This document shows positions 16,953-24,238 of a stretch of DNA of 64,000 nucleotides, one piece after another. Made by a program: the position numbers and the translations under genes. The notes beneath the pieces were generated by a model. The model made no database searches and was not told the origin of the DNA. It was given only the letters and a program-made list of their open reading frames with translations. The DNA is from DASQHL01 sp963843685 (lineage in GTDB: Bacteria > Chloroflexota > Dehalococcoidia > DSTF01 > JACRBR01), in assembly GCA_963843685.1 (NCBI GenBank), contig CAWJLO010000010.1, positions 372,001 to 436,000 of the forward strand, written 5' to 3'. How positions within the stretch are numbered: position 1 is the stretch's first letter; each line of letters opens with the position of its first letter.

Positions 16953-18449
16953 ATGACTGTTACCCCCGCCACGACGTACGAGACCGTGATCGGTCTGGAG
17001 GTGCACGTGCAACTCCTGACCGAGCGGAAGATGTTCTGCGGCTGCAGCGCGCGCTACGTCGACGCCACTCCGAACACCCACGTCTGTCCTGTGTGCATGG
17101 CGCTGCCTGGCGTGCTGCCGGTGATGAATCGCCGGGCCGTCGAGCTGACGGTGATGGCGGCGCTCGCGCTGCACTGCGAGATCCCGCCGTTCTCCAAGTT
17201 CGACCGCAAGAACTACCCCTACCCCGACCTGCTGAAGGGTTACCAGATCTCGCAGTACGACCTGCCGCTCTCACAGCACGGCTGGATGGAGATCGAGGTG
17301 GAGGGGCAGGCGCCGCGGCGGGTCGGCATCACACGTTGCCACCTCGAGGAAGATACGGCGCGACTGACGCACCGGACCGACGGAACGGGTGAGGGGTTCT
17401 CGCTCATCGACATGAACCGCGCGGGCGTCCCGCTGATGGAGATCGTCGGCGAGCCGGACCTGCGCTCGCCGGACGAAGCGCACGCGTACCTGGTGAAGCT
17501 GCAGCGCATCCTGCGCTACGCGGGCGTGAGCCGCGTGAACCTGGAGGAGGGGAACTTCCGCTGCGACGCCAACGTCTCGCTGCGGCACGCCGGCGCGACC
17601 GAGTTGGGATCGAAGGTCGAAGTGAAGAACATGAACAGCTTCGAGGCGGTGCGCAATGCGCTGCACTTCGAGATCGCACGGCAGACGCGAGAGCTTGACG
17701 CGGGAAACCGCATCCCGCAGGAAACGCGCGGGTGGGTGGAGACTGACGGGAAGACGGTGAGCCAGCGGTCCAAGGAGGCGGCGCACGACTATCGCTACTT
17801 CCCGGAGCCGGACCTTCCGCCGGTGACGCTGACGACGGACGACGTGGAGCGGATCCGCGCGATGTTGCCGGAGCTGCCGGACGCGAAACTGGCGCGGTTC
17901 GAGGAGGCGTACGGGCTGCCGGCGTACGAGGCCAACCTTCTGACGGAGACGTCCGGGCGCGCGGACTACTACGAGCAGGCGGCGGCGCCTGCGGCCGGCA
18001 AACCGGAGGGCGAGCGGTCGCGACTGTACCGGGACATCGCCAACTGGATGCTGAACGATCTGGCGCGTCTCCTGCACGCGGAAGGGATCGAGGCTCAGGC
18101 GTCAAGAGTCTCGCCGCAACACCTGTATGCTATGATCGCGCTCGTTGCGGAGGGGACGATCAGCAACACGATCGCGAAGTCGGTCCTGGAGGAGATGTTC
18201 CGCACGGGGAAGGATCCCGCGACGGTCGTGCGGGAGCTCGGCCTGGAACAGATCAGCGGCGCTGACGAGATCGGCGGCGTGGTGGACCGGGTGATCGCGG
18301 CGAACCCGAAGCCGGTCGAGGACTTCAAGGCGGGCAAGCAGGAGGCGATCAAGTTCCTGGTGGGGCAGGCGATGAAGGAGACTCGCGGCCGCGCGAACCC
18401 CGCATCGCTCACCGAGATCCTGAGGGCCAAGCTGGAGGCGAGGGATTAG
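16953..18449 (+). CDS. gatB: aspartyl/glutamyl-tRNA amidotransferase subunit B
   Basis: 498-aa GatB, which binds the misacylated tRNA, activates its side-chain carboxylate with ATP and amidates it with ammonia from GatA. The family signature GLEVHVQLLTERKMFCGC starts at residue 10, with zinc-type Cys pairs (FCGCS and HVCPVCMALPG) and the SKFDRKNYPYPDLLKGYQIS catalytic cradle. The YqeY-like tail domain ends the protein (KFLVGQAMKETRGRANPASL). ATG 16953 gives the standard N-terminus although no Shine-Dalgarno is visible; a TATAGT box lies about 24 bp upstream. Confidence 0.97.
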   Translation: MTVTPATTYETVIGLEVHVQLLTERKMFCGCSARYVDATPNTHVCPVCMALPGVLPVMNRRAVELTVMAALALHCEIPPFSKFDRKNYPYPDLLKGYQISQYDLPLSQHGWMEIEVEGQAPRRVGITRCHLEEDTARLTHRTDGTGEGFSLIDMNRAGVPLMEIVGEPDLRSPDEAHAYLVKLQRILRYAGVSRVNLEEGNFRCDANVSLRHAGATELGSKVEVKNMNSFEAVRNALHFEIARQTRELDAGNRIPQETRGWVETDGKTVSQRSKEAAHDYRYFPEPDLPPVTLTTDDVERIRAMLPELPDAKLARFEEAYGLPAYEANLLTETSGRADYYEQAAAPAAGKPEGERSRLYRDIANWMLNDLARLLHAEGIEAQASRVSPQHLYAMIALVAEGTISNTIAKSVLEEMFRTGKDPATVVRELGLEQISGADEIGGVVDRVIAANPKPVEDFKAGKQEAIKFLVGQAMKETRGRANPASLTEILRAKLEARD

Positions 18450-18505
18450 ATTTTGATCAGTGATCTATACACATTGATCGGCGCCGTAGTACACTGGCAG
18501 GCGAT

Positions 18506-19849
18506 ATGCGAGCGCTGATCAAGGACCCCAACTTCATCAAGTGGTTCTACTTCGGCATGCACATCAAGCGGTGGCTGCTGCTGCTGCTGGCCGGCGTCGT
18601 GCTTATGGGGCTTGGGTTCGGCTACTTCCTGCGCGAGGTTTACGTCAACTACACCTTCCCGGGCTTCGTCTACTACGCGACGCTCCAGTTCTTCCCGAGG
18701 TGGCTGCGTGGCGCGCTCTTCGTCTCGGCCAGCCTTGGCCTGATCAGCTTCTCGGTATGGAAGCTGAACCAGTCACTCCTGTCGGCGTTCCTGAAGCCGG
18801 AGCGCAACGAGAGCATCGTCGACATCATCTACAACCACCGTTACCTGCGGCGCGGGCCGAAGATCGTGGCGATCGGCGGCGGCAGCGGACTTTCGACGCT
18901 GCTACGGGGGCTGAAGGAGTACACGGGCAACATCACCGCCATCGTCTCCATCGCCGATGACGGAGGTTCGTCCGGCAGGCTCAAGCGCGAGCTGGGGGTG
19001 CTACCGCCGGGGGACATCCGCAAGAACATCGCCGCGCTCGCCGATGCCGAACCTTTGATGTCGCAGCTGTTCGAGTATCGCTTCAACGAAGGCGAGGGGC
19101 TGGAGGGTCACAGCTTCGGCAACCTGTTCATCGTGGCGATGACGGAGGTCGCCGGCAACTTCGAGGAGGCCGTGCGCGAAACAAGCCGCGTGCTGGCGGT
19201 GCGCGGGCAGATCCTGCCAGCGACGCTCTCGCACCTGACGATCTGCGCGAAGACGGACGACGGGCGCGTCGTGCGGGGCGAATCGGCGATTACCGAGACG
19301 GGGCACGTGAAGGAGATCTACCTCGACCCGGCAAACATCCTGGCGAACCCGGACGCGGTGCGGGCCATCCTGCAGGCGGACCTCATTGTCTGCGGACCGG
19401 GGAGCCTCCTGACGAGCGTATTGCCGAACCTGCTCGTGGACAAGATCCGCCGGGCGATCGACGCGTCGCCGGCGCTCAAGGTCTACGTCTGCAACGTGGC
19501 GACCCAGCACGGAGAGACGGACTCGTTCAGCGTGAGCGACCACTACAAGCTGCTGGAGCAGCACCTCGGGAGCAGCCCGTTCGACTTCGTCCTGGCGAAC
19601 AGCGATACGGACGCAGTGCTGCCGGAAGAATGGCACTCCGAACCGGTGCGGGTAGACAGCCTCGCCATCGACGGGGCGCGCGTGATGAAGGCAGACGTGG
19701 TGGCGGTCGAGAACCGGTACCGGCACGACTCGAAGAAGTTGGCGGACGCCCTGATTCGCCTGTATTACGAGCGGCACCAGATCGCCGAGATGGAGCCGCA
19801 GCCTACGCACGCACCAGAACGCGAACCCGAGAAGGCCGGCGTCGGCTGA
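18506..19849 (+). CDS. yvcK: YvcK-type gluconeogenesis/morphogenesis factor with N-terminal membrane helices
   Basis: 447-aa protein. The YvcK/CofD-like core starts near residue 115: VAIGGGSGLSTLLRGLKEYT, then SIADDGGSSGRLKRELG and GVLPPGDIRKN, then the CGPGSLLTSVLPNLLV and VATQHGETDSFSVSDH segments. In Firmicutes YvcK binds UDP-sugars and coordinates wall synthesis with carbon metabolism. Unlike that soluble form, the first 90 residues here carry two hydrophobic helices (LLLLLAGVVLMGLGFGYFL and ALFVSASLGLISFSVW), so it is probably membrane-attached. The ATG at 18506 is 10 nt after a TACACT box, suggesting a very short leader. Confidence 0.9.
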   Translation: MRALIKDPNFIKWFYFGMHIKRWLLLLLAGVVLMGLGFGYFLREVYVNYTFPGFVYYATLQFFPRWLRGALFVSASLGLISFSVWKLNQSLLSAFLKPERNESIVDIIYNHRYLRRGPKIVAIGGGSGLSTLLRGLKEYTGNITAIVSIADDGGSSGRLKRELGVLPPGDIRKNIAALADAEPLMSQLFEYRFNEGEGLEGHSFGNLFIVAMTEVAGNFEEAVRETSRVLAVRGQILPATLSHLTICAKTDDGRVVRGESAITETGHVKEIYLDPANILANPDAVRAILQADLIVCGPGSLLTSVLPNLLVDKIRRAIDASPALKVYVCNVATQHGETDSFSVSDHYKLLEQHLGSSPFDFVLANSDTDAVLPEEWHSEPVRVDSLAIDGARVMKADVVAVENRYRHDSKKLADALIRLYYERHQIAEMEPQPTHAPEREPEKAGVG

Positions 19850-19893
19850 CCACCTGCCGCCGGGCTACGTGCGGCGCCACGCCCCCTGAGCCC

Positions 19894-20577
19894 CTAGCTA
19901 ACCGCCGTGTGCTCTCTTGAAGCGAGCGCGTGGAGCCCCTGCACCGCGACGTCGATGAGCTGCTGGGGCAGCTTCCATTCGCCGGGCGACCACCGGGGAA
20001 AACTCCGCAGCACGTCGAAATCTACGGTGTACGAGTTGCGACGACCCTGCCTGAGTCGCACGATGATTCCGTCGTCCTCGAGCTGATTCAAGATGGCGAC
20101 GACCGCACGCTCGGTCACCCCGACGGACGTGGCGATCTCGCGCACGGTCGCCTGGCTGTCCATGACGATAGCCAGCAGCAGGAGCGCGTGGTTCGTGAAG
20201 AACCCCCACGTGCCGATTCGGGGGTCGAGCGCGCCCGAGTCGGGAGCGGGCGTCGGGGCGTTCGCCGTACCGTTCTGGTCGGAGATCGTGAGGAGCGTCC
20301 GGATCAAACCATCGACGAACGAACGCGGAGTGAGCGAGACGGTGCCCTCGCGGCGATACACGGCGAGGCGATCGAAGTACACAGAGTAGGTGGTGCGGCG
20401 GCCTTCCTTCTGACGATGGATGATCTGCTCGTCGTGAAGCTGGCGCAGGATGGCGAGCGTGGCCCGCTCGGTGACGCCGACGCCCGCTGATATCTCGCGC
20501 ACCGTCGCGCCGTTGTGGCGCACGACGTAGATCATCACCAAGGCGTGGTTGGTCAGGAATCCCCAGGACTGCTTCAT
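19894..20577 (-). CDS. regulator with two fused winged-helix domains
   Basis: 227-aa protein made of two homologous MarR/ArsR-like winged helices. Unit 1 (about 7-75) reads TNHALVMIYVVRHNGATVRE, then GVTERATLAILRQLHDEQII and a GRRTTYSVYFD wing. Unit 2 (about 127-200) reads TNHALLLLAIVMDSQATVRE, then GVTERAVVAILNQLEDDGII and GRRNSYTVDFD. Each has the recognition-helix motif V(G)VTERA. A linker of about 50 residues joins them, so one chain mimics a dimer. No ligand domain is seen. ATG 20577 has GGAAGGG upstream. It is divergent from the structured-RNA unit starting near 20686, whose DNA shares TTCGAAATTG with this gene's own upstream region. Confidence 0.8.
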   Translation of the reverse strand: MKQSWGFLTNHALVMIYVVRHNGATVREISAGVGVTERATLAILRQLHDEQIIHRQKEGRRTTYSVYFDRLAVYRREGTVSLTPRSFVDGLIRTLLTISDQNGTANAPTPAPDSGALDPRIGTWGFFTNHALLLLAIVMDSQATVREIATSVGVTERAVVAILNQLEDDGIIVRLRQGRRNSYTVDFDVLRSFPRWSPGEWKLPQQLIDVAVQGLHALASREHTAVS

Positions 20578-20651
20578 CGAACGCTCGACGCCCTTCCGAC
20601 GCGCTTGCCAGCTTCCGCGGAAAAAACTTCGAAATTGTCCCGCGAAAGTAC

Positions 20652-20679
20652 TTGACAGCCGCGTTTCACGAACTAGAAT
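20652..20679 (+). promoter_or_regulatory. near-consensus sigma70 promoter of the structured RNA
   Basis: TTGACA at 20652-20657, a 16-bp spacer and TAGAAT at 20674-20679, one of the best promoter matches in the window. No convincing coding gene follows. A copy of TTCGAAATTG lies just upstream at 20628-20637 and another inside the transcribed region at 20834-20843 as part of the palindrome AATTTCGAAATT. Confidence 0.75.
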
Positions 20680-20685
20680 ACATGC

Positions 20686-21091
20686 ATATTCAATCAGGCT
20701 ACTTGAATCACGTTAAGGAGTTCATGTGCTTGATTTCACGAAGTCACTACCGTGTTATGGCAATCAGTTGTCGCACATCATGCATTACTCTTCACCGGTT
20801 GGCAAGGGGTTGGCGTGCCATAACGCTGCGAATTTCGAAATTGGATGCGCCGGTCGGCAGGATTGATGAGGAAACTCGCAATCGGCGAGTGCCGAGGCGG
20901 CATACCGAAAGGAGAGGGTCCCGGGAAGTGAGTCCATTCCTGCAATGCGGATGCTTTGGTGGCAACAAGGCGGGGGATCCGAAAAAACAGGGGTGGACTC
21001 CGGGGGCGGTTTGGCCGACCGCCCTTCCCTGCAGAAGAAGGTAGGGTCGACCAAAGAGCATCGTGGGGGAGCTGGTCAGGAGGGCCAGCTC
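20686..21091 (+). ncRNA. candidate structured non-coding RNA, about 0.4 kb
   Basis: The 534 bp between the wHTH gene and folD lack a convincing gene but hold a series of paired segments behind a strong promoter. They are a 6-bp 5' hairpin ATTCAA/TTGAAT (20688-20708) and an 11-bp stem GTGTTATGGCA with TGCCATAACGC (20752-20762 / 20816-20826). Then come nested TCGGCA/TGCCGA and ACTCG/CGAGT (20854-20895), and a 13-bp stem with two G-U pairs (20930-20942 / 20988-21000) that stacks over CGGAT/ATCCG and GCTTTG/CAAGGC. Last are the hairpin GGGCGGT/ACCGCCC (21004-21024) and a final 8-bp hairpin (21069-21091). I do not see the conserved cores of RNase P RNA, tmRNA, SRP RNA or 6S RNA. A peptide frame starting at ATG 20724 with AAGGAG is present but looks like non-coding translation. 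Confidence 0.55.
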
Positions 21092-21111
21092 TTCACGTTT
21101 CTCAGGGGCAC

Positions 21112-21993
21112 CTACTTCGGGCCGCCGCTTGCCGCCAGCACCGTGTTGTGGAGCAGCATCGCGCGCGTTAGCGGGCCCACGCCGCCCGGCACGGGCGTAA
21201 TCGCCGCCGCCTTTTCGCGGACCGCGTCGTAGTCCACGTCACCGACGAGGCGGCCGCCGCTCTTCTTCGTGGAGTCGGGGATGCGATTGACGCCGACGTC
21301 GATGACGACCGCGCCCTCGCGCACCATGTCGGCCGTAACGGCGCGGGGGCGGCCCATCGCGACGATGAGTATGTCGGCCTGGCGCGTGTGTTTTCCGATG
21401 TCGGGCGTGCCGGTGTGACAGACGGTGACGGTCGCGTTGGCGCCCGGCGCCTTCTGCATGAGCAGTCCGGCGAGAGGCTTGCCGACGAGGTTCGAGCGTC
21501 CGCAGATCACGACGTTCTTACCGGCGGGCTCGTTGCCCGACCGCATGAGCATCTGTTTGACGCCGTGCGGCGTGCACGGATAGAAGGCGGGCTCGCCCCG
21601 GAACAGCCGGCCCGTGTTGATGGGATGGAGGCCGTCGACATCTTTTTCGACGGCAACAGCGCCCGTCGCAAGCGACTCTTCAATGTGCGGGGGCAGCGGC
21701 AACTGGACGAGGATGCCGTGCCACGACGGGTCCGCGTTGAGATCGCGGATGAGCCGCAGCAGTTCGTCCTGGGAGACATCGGCCGGCAGGTGGAGCGTCT
21801 CGGACCGCATCCCGACCGCGGCTGCGTCGCGCGTCTTCCCTCTCACATAGGACACGGACGACGGGTTATCGCCGACGAGCACGACGACGAGGCCCGGTTC
21901 GACACCGGACGCTTTGAGGCGCACGACCTCGGTGCTCACCTCGCCGCGAATCTGCTCCGCGATCAGATTGCCATCGATGATGGTTGCCGACAT
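21112..21993 (-). CDS. folD: bifunctional methylenetetrahydrofolate dehydrogenase/cyclohydrolase
   Basis: 293-aa FolD, interconverting 5,10-methylene- and 10-formyl-tetrahydrofolate in the cytosol. The catalytic Lys is in YVRGKTRDAAAVG near residue 55. The substrate loop GILVQLPLPPHIEE and KDVDGLHPINTGRL follow, then the NADP loop ICGRSNLVGKPLAGLL near 165 and the C-terminal ITPVPGGVGPLTRAML signature. The length is typical. ATG 21993 is divergent from acpS (22087) with a 93-bp gap. It converges on the structured RNA unit, ending 20 bp from it. Confidence 0.96.
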   Translation of the reverse strand: MSATIIDGNLIAEQIRGEVSTEVVRLKASGVEPGLVVVLVGDNPSSVSYVRGKTRDAAAVGMRSETLHLPADVSQDELLRLIRDLNADPSWHGILVQLPLPPHIEESLATGAVAVEKDVDGLHPINTGRLFRGEPAFYPCTPHGVKQMLMRSGNEPAGKNVVICGRSNLVGKPLAGLLMQKAPGANATVTVCHTGTPDIGKHTRQADILIVAMGRPRAVTADMVREGAVVIDVGVNRIPDSTKKSGGRLVGDVDYDAVREKAAAITPVPGGVGPLTRAMLLHNTVLAASGGPK

Positions 21994-22086
21994 GCGCGCT
22001 CCGTCCAGTCTAGATGCCCGGGGACGGCCCAGTGTAGCGGCGCGCCGTCGATACCGCGCGGGTACATCGGCGCGTACAATCGCGGT

Positions 22087-22524
22087 ATGGAGATGGCCGT
22101 CGGCATCGACATCATCGAGATCAAGCGGGTGCGGAAGGTGCTGGAGCGACACCCGGAGCGCTTCCTGCGCCGCGTGTACACGCCGGAGGAGGTGGCGTTC
22201 TGCCGGGGAAGGGTCTCCGAGCTGGCGGCGCGCTTCAGCGCGAAGGAAGCGGTGATGAAGGCGCTTGGCACGGGGGCGCGCGGGCTGGCGTGGCGCGAGA
22301 TCGAGATCCTGCCGAACAGGCGCGGGAAACCGCTCGTCTACCTCCATGGCCAGGCGAAGCTGCGCGCCGAGACGATCGGGCTGCGCGGGGTGGACGTGAG
22401 CCTGACGCACGACGCCGACCTGGCGATCGCGGCGGTCGTTGGGATGGCCGAAAGCGCGCCGATCGACCGGGAGACACACCGAGCGCGGCTGGTCGAGTGG
22501 TTGAAGGAGCAGGGGCGGCTGTGA
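22087..22524 (+). CDS. acpS: holo-[acyl-carrier-protein] synthase
   Basis: 145-aa 4'-phosphopantetheinyl transferase that charges acyl carrier protein for fatty-acid synthesis. The metal-binding Asp is in AVGIDIIEIKRV and Glu in RFSAKEAVMKALG; SLTHDADLAIAAV closes the domain. The C-terminal 15 residues are an extension. ATG 22087 is used; ATG 22093 (MAVGID) is an alternative. A TACAAT box at 22075-22080 ends only six bases before the start, suggesting a leaderless or nearly leaderless message. The stop overlaps the next gene by four bases (GTGA). Confidence 0.93.
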   Translation: MEMAVGIDIIEIKRVRKVLERHPERFLRRVYTPEEVAFCRGRVSELAARFSAKEAVMKALGTGARGLAWREIEILPNRRGKPLVYLHGQAKLRAETIGLRGVDVSLTHDADLAIAAVVGMAESAPIDRETHRARLVEWLKEQGRL

Positions 22525-24185
22525 AGCTGGTGACGGCGGCTCAGATGCACGACCTGGAGCAGGATGCGGTCGCCGCCGGGACGTCGCTCGACGAGCTGAT
22601 GGAGCAGGCGGGGCTGGCGGTCGCGCAGGAGGCGTGGCTCAGCCTGGGCGTCGTGGCCGGACGGCGGATGCTCGTGCTATGCGGGCCGGGCAACAACGGC
22701 GGCGACGGCCTGGTAGCGGCGCGGCATCTCGCCGCGTGGGAGGGCGACGTCGTCGTCTACCTGACAGCGCCGCGAGACCCAGCGGACGCGAACATGGCCA
22801 AGGTGCGCGAGCTTGGCGTACCCGTATTCGCGGCGACGGAAGATACGGACGGCGCGGCGCTGGTGCGGGCACTGGACGGTGCCGAGCTCGTCATCGATGC
22901 GCTGCTCGGCACCGGGCGGAGCCGTCCGATCGAGGGCGTACTGGCGCAGATCCTGCAGCGGCTGCACGAAGCTGAACGACGAACTCGTCCACCGAAGATC
23001 GTGGCGGTCGACCTGCCGACGGGCGTCGACGCTGACTCCGGGCAGGCGGACCCGCTCGCTGTGCGGGCCGACATGACCGTCACGTTCGGGCTGGCGAAGG
23101 TGGGGTTGTACACACTTCCCGGATCGGGGTACGCGGGCCGAGTGCAAGTTGTGGACATCGGCCTTCCAAAGGACTCTGAGCAGCGCGTGCCACTCGATCT
23201 GCTTGACACGTCATGGGTGCGCGCGCGGCTGCCGGAGCGACCGAAGTCCGGCAACAAGGGCACGTTCGGCAAGGTGCTGGTCGTGGCGGGATCGCGATCG
23301 TATGTCGGGGCGGCCCGGCTGGCGGCGGAGGCGTGTTACCGCGCAGGGGCCGGGCTGGTGACGGTCGCCTGCCCGGCGAGCGTGCAGGCGATGCTGGCGC
23401 CGGCGATTGCGGAAGCGACCTGGCTCCCGCTGGACGACGATGACGGTGCACTCGGCGCGGGCGCAGGGCGGGCGGTTCTCGAGGCGCTCCCCGGTTACGA
23501 CGTGCTGCTCATCGGACCGGGACTGGGCCAATCTCGGGGCGTGCGAGATGCGGTTGTGGGCATCGTGTCGTCGCTGCCGTCGACGCTGCGCGGCTGTGTG
23601 ATCGATGCCGATGCGCTCAACGTGCTGGCCGAGGAATCGGGATGGCAAGGGCGCGTCGCTGTCGAGACCGTGCTCACGCCGCATCCGGGCGAGATGGCGC
23701 GGCTCTGCGCCACCACCGTCGCGGAGGTGCAGGACCACCGGCTGAGTATCGCGACCGACGGCGCAGCGACGTGGGGGCAGATAGTCGTGCTGAAGGGGGC
23801 GCACACGGTCGTCGCATCTCCCGACGGGAGGAGCGCGATCAGTCCGTTCGCGAATCCGCTGCTCGCGACGGCGGGGACGGGCGACGTCCTGGCGGGCACG
23901 ATTGCGGGTCTGCTGGCGCAGGGCGCCCACGGGTTCGAGAGCGCGGGCTGCGGCGTGTACGTGCACGGAATGGCGGCGGAGGAACTAGGCGAGGAGCTGG
24001 GCGACCGCGGCCTCCTGGCCAGCGACCTGCTGCCGGCGCTCCCGCGGGCGATCCGCACGGTGCTGCACGGGCGGCCGATGCGTGCGCCCGGGGGCTTGCC
24101 GGGATTGGCGGAACTGGGCGGATTCCGAGGTGGCGGCCTGGGCGCGCTGGCGGAGCTCGGGGCGTTCGAGCAAAGCGACTCGTAA
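22521..24185 (+). CDS. nnr: bifunctional NAD(P)H-hydrate repair enzyme (epimerase plus ADP/ATP-dependent dehydratase)
   Basis: 554-aa fusion that repairs damaged NADHX/NADPHX. The N-terminal YjeF_N epimerase domain (1 to about 215) has CGPGNNGGDGLVAARHL and VDLPTGVDADSG. The C-terminal carbohydrate-kinase-like dehydratase (from about 235) has KGTFGKVLVVAGSRSYVGAA, DADALNVLAE, LTPHPGEMARL, VVLKGAHTVV and the catalytic TAGTGDVLAGTIAGLL. A Gly/Leu-rich tail of about 40 residues is extra. The GTG start at 22521 lies in a GTGA overlap with acpS. The stop is followed by a 7-bp hairpin (24182-24202) before the cysteine desulfurase gene. Confidence 0.95.
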   Translation: MKLVTAAQMHDLEQDAVAAGTSLDELMEQAGLAVAQEAWLSLGVVAGRRMLVLCGPGNNGGDGLVAARHLAAWEGDVVVYLTAPRDPADANMAKVRELGVPVFAATEDTDGAALVRALDGAELVIDALLGTGRSRPIEGVLAQILQRLHEAERRTRPPKIVAVDLPTGVDADSGQADPLAVRADMTVTFGLAKVGLYTLPGSGYAGRVQVVDIGLPKDSEQRVPLDLLDTSWVRARLPERPKSGNKGTFGKVLVVAGSRSYVGAARLAAEACYRAGAGLVTVACPASVQAMLAPAIAEATWLPLDDDDGALGAGAGRAVLEALPGYDVLLIGPGLGQSRGVRDAVVGIVSSLPSTLRGCVIDADALNVLAEESGWQGRVAVETVLTPHPGEMARLCATTVAEVQDHRLSIATDGAATWGQIVVLKGAHTVVASPDGRSAISPFANPLLATAGTGDVLAGTIAGLLAQGAHGFESAGCGVYVHGMAAEELGEELGDRGLLASDLLPALPRAIRTVLHGRPMRAPGGLPGLAELGGFRGGGLGALAELGAFEQSDS

Positions 24186-24238
24186 AGCCGGAGGCGCTTT
24201 ACTTCTTCCACCGCGGCGATCTACGCTCAAACGCGAAG

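Noticed and set aside
16591..16956. 122-codon frame as an independent gene overlapping the gatB start
   Set aside because: Only its first third is protein-like; it is the middle segment of the frame-shifted receiver-like gene.
20724..21044. 107-codon frame with AAGGAG ribosome site inside the structured RNA region
   Set aside because: Translation after about 30 residues is Arg/Gly/Pro-rich without pattern, and long base-paired segments cross it; RNA is the better reading, though a short leader peptide cannot be excluded.
20686..21091. RNase P RNA, tmRNA, SRP RNA or 6S RNA
   Set aside because: The conserved cores (GAGGAAAGUCC-type P4, tRNA-like ends with CCA, the GGAA-capped SRP helix, the 6S bubble) were looked for by eye and not seen; GAGGAAACTC at about 20867 is only a partial resemblance to P4.
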